Assembly: GCA_963837775.1 (NCBI GenBank)
Contig: CAWIOX010000035.1
Span: 186,001 to 250,000, forward strand
Direction: 5' to 3'
Length of the DNA stretch: 64,000 nt
From: CAWIOX01 sp963837775
GTDB taxonomy: Bacteria > Pseudomonadota > Gammaproteobacteria > Burkholderiales > Burkholderiaceae_D
Shown: positions 54,370 through 63,670 of the stretch, piece after piece
Layout: every line of letters begins with the position of its first letter
How positions within the stretch are numbered: position 1 is the stretch's first letter
Notes under the pieces: model-generated
What the model was told of the DNA's origin: nothing
The model's database searches: none
The model's input: only the letters and a program-made list of their open reading frames with translations
Made by a program: the position numbers and the translations under genes

Positions 54370-55682
54370 CGAAATACTCCGGGAAGGTCTTGGCCACGCA
54401 TTTCGGGTCATTGATCCTTACCGGCACACCCCGGCGCAACGCCCCATTGAGCGTTGCCAGCGAGAAGCACATCGCCATCCGATGATCGTCATAGGTATCG
54501 ACCGTGGCTGCCTGCAACTGCGCCGGCGGTGTAATTTTCAGGTAATCCGCGCCCTCTTCCACCAGCGCGCCGAACTTGCGCAGTTCGGTCGCCATCGCGG
54601 CGATCCGGTCGGTTTCCTTGACACGCCAGCTGGCGATGTTGCGCAGCACGCTGGTGCCGTCCGCATACAGTGCCGCTACCGCAATGGTCATCGCTGCATC
54701 CGGAATATGGTTGAAGTCGGCATCGATGGCTTTCAGCGCACCATTCGATTTGGCCTCGATCCAGTTATCGCCCAGCGTGATGCTCGCGCCCATCTGCTCC
54801 AGCGCTTCGACAAAGCGCACATCGCCCTGGATGCTGTCGCGGCCGACACCCTCGACCCGCACCGGACCGCCGGCAATCGCGCCGGCCGCCAGAAAATAGG
54901 AGGCCGACGATGCATCGCCCTCAACGTGAATCACTCCGGGGCTGGTGTAATGCTGGGCCGGCGCCACGGTAAACGATTGCCAGCCGGCACGCTCGACCGT
55001 CACGCCGAAGCGACGCATCAGGTTCAGCGTGATCTCGATATAAGGTTTGGAAATCAGTTCGCCGATCACATCGATCGTGACCGCGTGTTCGCGCGCCATC
55101 AACGGCGCCGCCATCAGCAATGCGGTCAGGAACTGGCTCGATACATTGCCGCGCACGTTCAGGCGCTGCGCATGGATGTGACCGCGCCGGATGTGCAAGG
55201 GCGGATAGCCAACCTGACCGGTGTACTCAATCTGCGCCCCGATCGCATTCAGCGCATCAACCAGGTCGCCGATCGGCCGTTCATGCATGCGTGACACGCC
55301 ATGCAGCGTGTAATCGCCACCGATCACGGCCAGGGCGGCGGTCAGAGGTCGAATCGCGGTACCGGCATTGCCCATGAACAAATCCGCCTGGTGCACCGGC
55401 AATACGCCATTCGTCGCCGCTCACACTATAATCCTGCGTGCCCTCGTTCTGCTGCCAGGGAATGCCGAGCTTATGCAAGGCACTCAGCATGACCAAGGTA
55501 TCGTCGGAAGCCAGCAAATCCATGATCTGCGTGTTGCCGTCAGCCAGCGCAGCCAGCAGCAGAGTCCGGTTGGAAATGCTCTTTGAACCCGGCAGGCGCA
55601 CGCTTCCTTGCGCATGCATGGCCGGCATCAGGTCGAGATGATGCGGATAGTGTTTTTGATGCTGGGTATGATGTTGCGTCAT
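54332..55682 (-). CDS. aroA: 3-phosphoshikimate 1-carboxyvinyltransferase (EPSP synthase), one +1 frameshift
   Basis: AroA joins PEP and shikimate-3-phosphate, the sixth shikimate step. The first part (ATG 55682, overlapping the tyrA stop by one base) has VRLPGSKSISNRTLLLAALA; the second has LFMGNAGTAIRPLTAALAV, LNVRGNVSSQFLTALLMAAP and the C-terminal DHRMAMCFSLA. They are in different frames. Removing one base near 55405-55420 joins VSGDEW-like sequence to LPVHQADLFMGNAG, giving about 449 residues. Since the gene is needed for aromatic amino acids and every motif is intact, a sequence error is likely. Confidence 0.93.
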
Positions 55683-56593
55683 TAGTTGCCGCCTTCTTTA
55701 TGCTGTTGTTCTGCTGCTTCGATCGCGTTGATCCAATTATGGCGCGCCTGTTGCGCGTTCGCATAGACAGACTCCAGCGCCGGCCCGTTACCTTCAGCCA
55801 ATAAGCCGCGCAAACGCAATAACTGCGCCACATAGGCATCCAGCTCCCCCAGCAGCGCCGTCTGATTGGCCAGGCTGATATCGCGCCACATCTCGGGCGA
55901 AGAACCTGCAATACGGGTGAAGTCACGAAATCCGCTGGCTGCATACTGGAATAACAGATCGGCGTGCGGCTTCCTGGCGACCTCATCGACCAGCGCATAT
56001 GCCAGCAAATGCGGCAAATGGCTCACGGCTGCAAACACGCGGTCATGATCTTCCGGCGTGAGCTGATGAATGATCGCGCCACACTGGCGCCAGGCATCCG
56101 CCACGCGCGCCACATGCTGCGGCGCATTCTCCGGCAGAGGGGTCAGCACCACCTTCTTGCCGACATACAAATCGACGATCGCCGCCTCCGGTCCATTCGA
56201 TTCCCGCCCCGCAATCGGGTGTCCTGGCACGAATTGGGCAATTTTTTCACCCAGCGCACGGCGTGCGGCGGCGACCACGTCGTTTTTTGTACTGCCCGCA
56301 TCGCTAACCACCGTGCCGGGCTGCAAATACGGCTGGATCGCAGCCAGGATGGCCTCGGTCTGCGCAACCGGTGCTGCAATCAAAACCAGATCAGCCTGCT
56401 CCAAAGACACGCGCAAAGCATCGGCCGTGGAAGCACTCGCCTCATCGATGATGCCAAGCTCCCTGGCACGCAACAGCGGCGCGGCAGTACGGCCTACTCC
56501 GATGATCCGCTCAACCACACCGGCTTTCTTCAGAGCCAACGCGAACGAGCCGCCAATCAGGCCAACACCGAAAATGACAATTTTATTCAACAC
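55682..56593 (-). CDS. tyrA: Prephenate dehydrogenase
   Basis: TyrA converts prephenate to 4-hydroxyphenylpyruvate for tyrosine. I start it at a GTG (56593) with AAAGG 9 bp upstream, directly before LNKIVIFGVGLIGGSFALAL; the open frame runs further into pheA but the extension is not family-like. The 303 residues include the NAD motif GVGLIGGS, DAGSTKNDVV, PGHPIAGRE and SHLPHLLAYALV. The usual hisC between pheA and tyrA in some relatives is absent here. Confidence 0.92.
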   Translation of the reverse strand: MLNKIVIFGVGLIGGSFALALKKAGVVERIIGVGRTAAPLLRARELGIIDEASASTADALRVSLEQADLVLIAAPVAQTEAILAAIQPYLQPGTVVSDAGSTKNDVVAAARRALGEKIAQFVPGHPIAGRESNGPEAAIVDLYVGKKVVLTPLPENAPQHVARVADAWRQCGAIIHQLTPEDHDRVFAAVSHLPHLLAYALVDEVARKPHADLLFQYAASGFRDFTRIAGSSPEMWRDISLANQTALLGELDAYVAQLLRLRGLLAEGNGPALESVYANAQQARHNWINAIEAAEQQHKEGGN

Positions 56594-56618
56594 AGGACAC
56601 TGCCTTTCACATCCTGCA

Positions 56619-57692
56619 CTACAAGGTGCAGGGATAGGAACCCAGCACCTTGAAAAAGGCGGCATTATCATTCAACTCCGCCATCGCCGCCGCCACCTTG
56701 TCATCCATCACATGGCCTTCGACATCGACGTAGAAATAGTATTCCCAGTTGCCGGTGCGCGCCGGGCGCGACTCGAAGCGGGTCATCGATACCCCATGAC
56801 GGGACAGCGGCGCCAGCAAGTTGTACACGGCTCCCGCCTTGTTCGGCACCGCCAGCACCAGCGAAGTCTGATCCTTGCCGCTTGGCGTGGTGCGCAGACG
56901 ACCAATCACGGCAAAACGGGTGCGGTTGTGCGGGTCATCCTGAATATGCGCACTGACCACACCCAGATTGTATTGTTGTCCGGCGATTTCGCTGGCGATA
57001 GCGGCCACACTTGTGTCACCGCTTGCCATGCGCGCTGCTTCGGCATTCGACGCCACGGCGTGCCGTTCAATATGCGGGTAATGTTGGTTCAACCATGCTT
57101 GGCATTGCGCCAGGGCTTGCGAATGGGCACAAATGCGCGTGATGCCGTCCATATTGCCGGACTTGCTCATCAGACTATGCTGCACCGGTATCGCCAGTTC
57201 ACCACTGATCGCCAGACTGGTCTGCAACAATAAATCCAGCGTGCGGTTAATCGCACCTTCGGATGAATTCTCAATCGGCACCACACCAAAATCGGCAGTC
57301 CCTGCTTCAGTAGCGCGAAACACTTCATCGATCGAGACACAAGGCAAGGCTTGAATCGCGTGTCCAAATTGCTGGTACACCGCTTGTTCGCTAAAGGTGC
57401 CGACCGGCCCCAGGAACGCCACCACCACACGCCGCTCCAGAGCGCGACAAGCCGACATGATTTCGCGAAAAATCAGTTGCACATCATCATTCTGCAGCGG
57501 GCCGGGGTTATTTTGCGCCATGCTGCGCAAGACCTGTGCTTCACGCTCGGGGCGGAACACTGGCGCATTGGTTTCTGCCTTCACATGACCAACTTCTTCT
57601 GCGACACGTGCCCGCTGGTTCAGCAAGTCAAGTATCTGTGCATCAATCGCGTCTATCCTGTGACGCAAGGGAAGTAGTTTGTTATCGCTCAT
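56619..57692 (-). CDS. pheA: Bifunctional chorismate mutase / prephenate dehydratase
   Basis: PheA makes phenylpyruvate from chorismate. The 357 residues hold an AroQ chorismate mutase domain (1-90; LRHRIDAIDAQILDLLNQRA), a prephenate dehydratase domain (from ALERRVVVAFLGPVGTFSEQ to NRTRFAVIGR, with ENSSEGAIN) and a C-terminal ACT domain (SLVLAVPNKAGAVYNLLAPL, ESRPART) for phenylalanine feedback. Confidence 0.96.
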   Translation of the reverse strand: MSDNKLLPLRHRIDAIDAQILDLLNQRARVAEEVGHVKAETNAPVFRPEREAQVLRSMAQNNPGPLQNDDVQLIFREIMSACRALERRVVVAFLGPVGTFSEQAVYQQFGHAIQALPCVSIDEVFRATEAGTADFGVVPIENSSEGAINRTLDLLLQTSLAISGELAIPVQHSLMSKSGNMDGITRICAHSQALAQCQAWLNQHYPHIERHAVASNAEAARMASGDTSVAAIASEIAGQQYNLGVVSAHIQDDPHNRTRFAVIGRLRTTPSGKDQTSLVLAVPNKAGAVYNLLAPLSRHGVSMTRFESRPARTGNWEYYFYVDVEGHVMDDKVAAAMAELNDNAAFFKVLGSYPCTL

Positions 57693-57891
57693 AAGTACCC
57701 TAAAAACCGTTTTTGTATCGCATTGATGCGATCAGAATAGCGCGCACGACGCAGCCACCACATCTCATCCCCCTCAGGCTTTTGGCCTGATTTGCTAGCG
57801 CCACGGTTTCCAGGTGATGGGTATTCCATGCGAAGAACGGGCTGGCAATCAGGGAATTTTCAGAAATCACATTTCAGTACTGCAGCCCTCA

Positions 57892-58995
57892 TCAGGCATG
57901 CGTACTGGCAAATCCCTGCATGAATGCGAGCAAAGCCTGTACACCCTCGATTGGCATTGCGTTGTAAATCGACGCGCGCATGCCACCGACCGATTTATGC
58001 CCCTTCAACTGCAACAAACCATGCTCTTTGGCGCCCGCCAGAAAAGCATCATTCAATGCTTCATCACGCAGAAAGAATGGAATATTCATCCGGGAACGGC
58101 AATCCAGCGCAATTTTGTTGCTGTAAAAATCCGTCGAATCCAGATAGTCATACAACAATGCGGCCTTCTCGATATTGCGCTGCTCCATCACCGCCAAGCC
58201 GCCTTGCCGCTTCAGCCACTGAAATACCAGACCGGCGATGTAAATTGCATAAGTCGGTGGCGTGTTGTACATCGAATCATTATCAGCGACCGTCTTCCAG
58301 TCGAAAGCGGATGGACAGCAAGGCAAGGCATGACCCAGCAAATCCTCGCGCACGATGACGATGGTCAAGCCAGCCGGTCCGATGTTCTTTTGCGCACCGC
58401 CATAAATGACGCCATATTTCGACACATCGATCACGCGCGACAGGATGTGAGAAGACATGTCTGCGACCAGCGGCGCATCATTGGTGTCTGCCGCGACATC
58501 GGGCACGAACTGGTACTCGACACCATCGATGGTCTCATTGGTGCAGACATGCACATAAGCCGCATCTTGCGACAACCGCCATGTGTTACGAGCAGGAATC
58601 GAAGCGAATCCGGATTCCGCAGAGGAGGCTGCAACATTGACGTTGCAATATTTCTTCGCCTCCTTGATCGACTTGCCCGACCACGAACCGGTATTGATGT
58701 AGTCGGCAGTCGCGGGTTGCGGCTTGCGGCCGGCCAGATTCATCGGGATGATCGCATTCTCAGCAATTGCGCCACCCTGCATGAACAATACCTTGTAATT
58801 CGCAGGTATCGCCAGCAACTCGCGCACATCGCGCTGCGCTTCCTCCAGGATCGACATGAATTCCTTGCCGCGGTGGCTCATTTCCATCACCGACATGCCG
58901 CAACCATGCCAATCCAGCATTTCAGCAGCAGCTTGTTGCAACACTTCTTTCGGCAAGACTGCCGGACCAGCAGAAAAATTATAAACAGTCATCAT
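57892..58995 (-). CDS. serC: Phosphoserine aminotransferase
   Basis: SerC makes phosphoserine in serine synthesis and acts in PLP synthesis. The 367 residues have NFSAGPAVLPKEVL at the N-terminus, MSHRGKEF, the PLP lysine near residue 200 in GGAQKNIGPAGL and GHKSVGGMRASIYNAM near the C-terminus. Its start overlaps the gyrA stop by 4 bp, so the two are translationally coupled. The gap to pheA (199 bp) holds only a weak CAGGC/GCCTG hairpin. Confidence 0.95.
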   Translation of the reverse strand: MMTVYNFSAGPAVLPKEVLQQAAAEMLDWHGCGMSVMEMSHRGKEFMSILEEAQRDVRELLAIPANYKVLFMQGGAIAENAIIPMNLAGRKPQPATADYINTGSWSGKSIKEAKKYCNVNVAASSAESGFASIPARNTWRLSQDAAYVHVCTNETIDGVEYQFVPDVAADTNDAPLVADMSSHILSRVIDVSKYGVIYGGAQKNIGPAGLTIVIVREDLLGHALPCCPSAFDWKTVADNDSMYNTPPTYAIYIAGLVFQWLKRQGGLAVMEQRNIEKAALLYDYLDSTDFYSNKIALDCRSRMNIPFFLRDEALNDAFLAGAKEHGLLQLKGHKSVGGMRASIYNAMPIEGVQALLAFMQGFASTHA

Positions 58996-61610
58996 GCCTG
59001 CTCCGGTTCATCGCCCTCGACTTCGGCTTCAACATCAGACTCGACAATGCGCTGCAGTCCGCTCAATTTGGTGCCGTCCTCGACCGCAATCAATGTCACG
59101 CCTTGGGTCGCGCGACCCATCTCGCGAATCTCGGCAACACGAGTGCGGATCAACACGCCGCCAGTAGTAATCAGCATGATTTCATCGGTCGTTTCCACCA
59201 GAGTAGCTGCGACCACTTTACCGTTGCGTTCACTGGTCTGGATCGCGATCATGCCCTTAGTGCCACGTCCATGACGGGTGTACTCGGTAATTGGCGTGCG
59301 CTTGCCGAAACCGTTTTCGGTCGCGGTCAATACGCTTTGCTGTTCATTTTCCGCGACCAGCAGAGCGATAACTTGTTGTCCGTCTTCCAGATTCATACCG
59401 CGCACGCCACGGGCAGTACGACCCATCGGGCGCACGTCGTTCTCATCGAAGCGTACCGCTTTGCCGGAATCGGAAAACAACATCACATCATGCTTGCCGT
59501 CTGTCAACGCGGCGCCAATCAGGAAATCACCTTCGTCCAGATCGACCGCGATAATGCCGGCCTTGCGCGGGTTGCTGAAATCCTGCAAAGGCGTCTTCTT
59601 GACCGTGCCAAGACTGGTCGACATGAAGATGTAACGATCTTCAGGGAAGCTGCGATTTTCTCCGGACACCGGCAGGATCACGGTAATTTTTTCACCTTCC
59701 TGCAGCGGGAACATATTGACGATCGGCTTGCCACGCGAATTGCGCGAACCTTGCGGCACTTCCCACACCTTGAGCCAATACAGACGGCCGCGGTTCGAGA
59801 AACACAGGATGTAATCGTGCGTATTGGCAATGAAAAGCTGATCGATCCAGTCATCTTCCTTGGTCGCCATCGCCTGCTTGCCGCGTCCGCCGCGCTTTTG
59901 CGCGCGGTATTCAGACACCGGTTGCGACTTCATGTAGCCGGTATGCGACAAGGTCACCACCATGTCTTGCGGCGTAATCAGGTCTTCCGTTTCAAGGTCG
60001 GTGGCGTTCAGTTCGATCTGCGAGCGGCGCACATCCTTGTTGCCTTCGCCATATTCATTTTTCGCCAGCGTCAATTCGTCATTGATGATGACGGTCACAC
60101 GTGCCGGCTTGGACAGGATGTCCAGCAAATCTGCGATTTGCGCCATCACGTCTTTGTATTCGTTGACGATCTTGTCTTGTTCAAGTCCGGTCAGACGTTG
60201 CAGACGCATCTGCAAAATCTCTTGCGCCTGGTCATCGGACAACTTGTACAAGCCATCTTTCTGGATACCGTAATGCTTGGGCAGGTTTTCCGGACGGAAG
60301 GCATCGATACCACCCGTATTTTCGGCACCGGTACGGATCAGCATCTCGCGCACGACCGATGAATCCCAGGCCCGCGTCATCAACTCCGCTTTCGCGATCG
60401 GCGGCGTCGGTGCCGCCTTGATGATCGCAATAAAGTCATCGATGTTGGCCAGCGCAACCGCCAGTCCTTCCAGCACATGGCCGCGCTCGCGCGCCTTGCG
60501 CAACTCGAATACGGTACGGCGCGTGATGACTTCACGGCGATGCGACAGGAAGCACTCCAGCATCTGCTTCAGGTTCAGCAGTTTCGGCTGGCCGTTGACC
60601 AGCGCCACCATATTCATGCCGAACGTGTCCTGCAACTGGGTTTGCTTGTACAGATTGTTCAGCACGACTTCAGGTACTTCACCGCGTTTTAGCTCGATGA
60701 CTACGCGCATGCCGGATTTATCGGACTCGTCGCGAATATCGGAAATGCCTTCGAGTTTCTTGTCGCGCACATGCTCGGCAATCCGCTCAAGCAGCGATTT
60801 CTTGTTCACCTGATACGGCAACTCATCGATGATGAGTGCAGTGCGGCCTTCCTTGCCGAATTCTTCGAAATGGGTCTTGGCGCGCATCACGACGCGGCCA
60901 CGCCCGGTACGGTAACCATCGCGCACACCGGATACACCGTAGATGATGCCGGCAGTCGGAAAGTCCGGCGCCGGGATGATCTCGATCAGTTCATCAATGG
61001 TGCAATCGGCATTGCGCAGCAAATGCAGCGCGCCATCAATCACTTCGGTAATGTTATGCGGTGGAATATTGGTCGCCATCCCGACTGCGATACCGGATGA
61101 GCCGTTGATCAGCAGATTCGGGATTTTGGTCGGCAATACCGACGGCTCCTTTTCCTTGCCGTCATAGTTAGGCACAAAATCGACCGTGTCTTTTTCGATA
61201 TCGGCCAATATCTCATTGGCAATCTTGTCCAGACGGCACTCTGTATAACGCATCGCAGCAGCATTATCGCCATCGACGGAACCAAAGTTACCCTGCCCAT
61301 CCACCAGCGTGTATCGCAAAGAGAAATCCTGCGCCATGCGCACCAGCGTGTCATAGATCGACTGATCGCCATGCGGATGATATTTACCCATCACCTCACC
61401 GACCACGCGCGCGCACTTTACATAAGGACGGTTCCAGACGTTGTTCATCTCATGCATCGCAAAGAGCACACGGCGATGTACTGGCTTCAAGCCATCACGC
61501 ACATCCGGCAACGCACGCCCCACGATCACACTCATCGCGTAATCGAGGTAGCTCTTGCGCATCTCTTCTTCGAGGGAAATTGGAATTGTTTCTTTTGCGA
61601 ATTGATCCAT
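58992..61610 (-). CDS. gyrA: DNA gyrase subunit A
   Basis: GyrA is the breakage-reunion subunit of gyrase. The start MDQFAKETIPISLEEEM (61610) aligns residue-for-residue with E. coli GyrA; the frame is open 39 bp further without support. The catalytic Tyr122 lies in AAAMRYTECR, the GyrA box in QKRGGRGKQ, and the C-terminal beta-pinwheel follows. In the quinolone-resistance region residue 83 is Gln (HPHGDQSIYD), where E. coli has Ser; Asp87 is conserved. It heads the serC operon. Confidence 0.97.
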   Translation of the reverse strand: MDQFAKETIPISLEEEMRKSYLDYAMSVIVGRALPDVRDGLKPVHRRVLFAMHEMNNVWNRPYVKCARVVGEVMGKYHPHGDQSIYDTLVRMAQDFSLRYTLVDGQGNFGSVDGDNAAAMRYTECRLDKIANEILADIEKDTVDFVPNYDGKEKEPSVLPTKIPNLLINGSSGIAVGMATNIPPHNITEVIDGALHLLRNADCTIDELIEIIPAPDFPTAGIIYGVSGVRDGYRTGRGRVVMRAKTHFEEFGKEGRTALIIDELPYQVNKKSLLERIAEHVRDKKLEGISDIRDESDKSGMRVVIELKRGEVPEVVLNNLYKQTQLQDTFGMNMVALVNGQPKLLNLKQMLECFLSHRREVITRRTVFELRKARERGHVLEGLAVALANIDDFIAIIKAAPTPPIAKAELMTRAWDSSVVREMLIRTGAENTGGIDAFRPENLPKHYGIQKDGLYKLSDDQAQEILQMRLQRLTGLEQDKIVNEYKDVMAQIADLLDILSKPARVTVIINDELTLAKNEYGEGNKDVRRSQIELNATDLETEDLITPQDMVVTLSHTGYMKSQPVSEYRAQKRGGRGKQAMATKEDDWIDQLFIANTHDYILCFSNRGRLYWLKVWEVPQGSRNSRGKPIVNMFPLQEGEKITVILPVSGENRSFPEDRYIFMSTSLGTVKKTPLQDFSNPRKAGIIAVDLDEGDFLIGAALTDGKHDVMLFSDSGKAVRFDENDVRPMGRTARGVRGMNLEDGQQVIALLVAENEQQSVLTATENGFGKRTPITEYTRHGRGTKGMIAIQTSERNGKVVAATLVETTDEIMLITTGGVLIRTRVAEIREMGRATQGVTLIAVEDGTKLSGLQRIVESDVEAEVEGDEPEQA

Positions 61611-61652
61611 TGGCGGTTCGACTGATCTTTGACTTAGGTTAAGTATCACTTC

Positions 61653-61771
61653 CAGGGCTTACGCAAGACTTCAAACAACGCATGAGTTGCAGGAGTAGCC
61701 GCATAGCACCAGGAGCATTTCATTCGGGCATGTATTAACGCAGCTAAATGATATGCCTTGCGTAAGTCCTG
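61653..61771. mobile_element. 119-bp MITE-like element with 15-bp inverted ends and 5-bp target duplication
   Basis: The 366-bp gap between gyrA and the first ompA-like gene holds this element. The ends are CAGGGCTTACGCAAG (61653-61667) and CTTGCGTAAGTCCTG (61757-61771), 14 of 15 positions complementary. It is flanked on both sides by ACTTC (61648-61652 and 61772-61776), a direct repeat typical of transposition. It encodes no protein, so it would need a transposase in trans. I cannot name the parent IS family with confidence. Confidence 0.7.
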
Positions 61772-61976
61772 ACTTCTTATCGCTTATACAGCGCCGCATC
61801 AAGTTGCGCGAAGCGTATAACCGCGTAATTTTAACATGCGCACCACACACTTACCGCCATTAAAGCCAGTCATACTTCAAGCAGGAAGGCAAAACAATAC
61901 CGATTTTAATTATGCTTAAATAGCGCTTAAATCCATAAGAATCTCCAAACCATATTGAGAAACAATAGGGAATCAC

Positions 61977-62654
61977 ATGTTCAAAAGACCAGCTCTCAGC
62001 CTTGCAATCGGCGTATTTGCAACTTACGTTTCCGCCCAAACAACAACTGATATCTATGTAAAAACACCAAATAGCGCCTATGTACAGGACGCACACGGCG
62101 TAATCGTTCGCGATGCCTACGGCCTTTGCTGGCATACAGGCAGCTGGACTCCAGCAGATGCCGTTACTGGCTGCGACGGCGAACTTACTCCTCCCATCGC
62201 AAAACTGACCGCCCCCGTACTTGCGCCCATCGCTGCGCCGCCAGCTGCAACACCTGCGGCAGAAGTTAAGCGCTGCGACTTCGCCGCAACTCTTGAAAGC
62301 GATCAAACCTTCCAGTTCAATAAAGCAGTGCTGAACGCAGCAGCCAAAACTCGGATTAACAATGAAATCCTGCCAAAACTCGCAAACTGCAGCAATATCG
62401 ACTTCATCATAGTGACCGGACACACCGACAAGCTAGGCTCCGAACAATACAATCAGAAACTTTCTGAAAAACGCGCCGGCGCGGTAGCCACTTACATCAA
62501 GGGTAAAGGTGTTTCAGCGCAGATAAAAACGATAGGCGCAGGCAAATCGCAACCTATCAAAATGTGCGATGAGCAACTGCCACATAATAAATTCGTTGCA
62601 TGCCTATCAACGAACCGTCGTGTCAGCATTGAGTTCAAGGGCACAGCAAAATAA
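61977..62654 (+). CDS. OmpA-like outer-membrane protein (paralog 1)
   Basis: The 225-residue precursor has a signal peptide (to YVSAQ), a short N-terminal domain (TPNSAYVQDAHGVIVRDAYG, then CWHTGSWTPAD), a Pro/Ala linker, and a C-terminal OmpA domain that binds peptidoglycan (TGHTDKLGSEQYNQKLSEKR, TNRRVSIEF). Unlike its neighbour it carries several extra Cys (in VKRCDFAA, LANCSN, KMCDE, VACLS), which may form disulfides. There is no beta-barrel of OmpA size, so it is probably a periplasmic or surface-anchored protein. It is a tandem duplicate of the next gene. Confidence 0.85.
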   Translation: MFKRPALSLAIGVFATYVSAQTTTDIYVKTPNSAYVQDAHGVIVRDAYGLCWHTGSWTPADAVTGCDGELTPPIAKLTAPVLAPIAAPPAATPAAEVKRCDFAATLESDQTFQFNKAVLNAAAKTRINNEILPKLANCSNIDFIIVTGHTDKLGSEQYNQKLSEKRAGAVATYIKGKGVSAQIKTIGAGKSQPIKMCDEQLPHNKFVACLSTNRRVSIEFKGTAK

Positions 62655-62903
62655 TCTCCGCAACCTCACCGACAAACAATACGCTACCAATTGTTGCAAA
62701 AATACGACAAAAAATCCTCTTCATAGATTGGGCAGTTTGACAAGCAAGACGATGTTGTCATGGCTATGGCAAAATAAGCGCATGCTTATTGCATGCAACA
62801 CAATTTAACATGCACCGATGGTGGTCCGTGGTAACATTTGGTTTTAATGTCGTCAATCTGTAGCGCAGTTCATCTGCGGATATATCATTCGAGAGGGAAT
62901 AAT

Positions 62904-63548
62904 ATGAATAAATTAGCAAAACTCGTCTTCGCTGCATCCGCAGTTGTAGCAATCAATGCATCAGCGCAAGACTACCAGGCAAAAACGCCTTACAGCGCAT
63001 ATGTACAAGATAGCCGTGGCGTAATCGCAAACAGTGCTTTTGGCCAATGCTGGCATACCGGCTATTGGACACCAGCTGATTCAGTCGGTGGTTGCGATGG
63101 CGAAATCGTTAAAGCTGCAGCACCAGTTGCAGCAGAACCTGCAGCAGCACCTGCACCAGCTCCAGTAGCTGCTCCAGTAGCTGCTCCAGTATCAGAAAAA
63201 GTCACATTTGCCGCTGATGCTCTGTTCGACTTCGACAAGGCTGTTCTGAAAGCTGACGGCAAAGCCAAGATCGATGATCTGACATCCAAACTCAAAGACA
63301 TCAACCTGGAAGTCATCATCGCTGTCGGTCACACTGACTCCGTTGGCTCCGATGCTTACAACCAAAAATTGTCGATTCGCCGTGCAGAAGCCGTTAAAGC
63401 ATACCTGGTATCCAAAGGTATCGAAACTAACCGCGTCTACACCGAAGGCAAAGGCGAGAAGCAGCCAGTTGCTGACAACAAAACTTCCGCTAACCGCGCC
63501 AAAAACCGTCGCGTAGAAATCGAAGTTGTTGGTACACGCAACAAGTAA
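62904..63548 (+). CDS. ompA: OmpA family protein (paralog 2)
   Basis: The 214-residue precursor starts at 62904 with GAGAGGG upstream and has a signal peptide ending ASAQ. The N-terminal domain repeats the paralog pattern (TPYSAYVQDSRGVI, CWHTGYWTPAD), then comes a Pro/Ala hinge with near-perfect 12-bp repeats (63159-63191) and the C-terminal OmpA domain (VGHTDSVGSDAYNQKLSIRR, KNRRVEIEVVG). It probably stabilises the outer membrane against peptidoglycan. OmpA next to ubiG is the usual Burkholderiales order. Confidence 0.9.
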   Translation: MNKLAKLVFAASAVVAINASAQDYQAKTPYSAYVQDSRGVIANSAFGQCWHTGYWTPADSVGGCDGEIVKAAAPVAAEPAAAPAPAPVAAPVAAPVSEKVTFAADALFDFDKAVLKADGKAKIDDLTSKLKDINLEVIIAVGHTDSVGSDAYNQKLSIRRAEAVKAYLVSKGIETNRVYTEGKGEKQPVADNKTSANRAKNRRVEIEVVGTRNK

Positions 63549-63564
63549 TCGCATTCGCTTGAAT

Positions 63565-63592
63565 AAAAACCCCGCCATGGCGGGGTTTTTTA
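63565..63592 (+). terminator. ompA terminator
   Basis: AACCCCGCC / GGCGGGGTT with loop AT, followed by TTTT, lies 16 bp after the stop. Confidence 0.9.
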
Positions 63593-63670
63593 ATGTGCTA
63601 TTAACATAAAATGTTATTTCTGCCGGGCGCATAATCCACCAACAGACTATCTTCAAGCCACCATTTGCAT

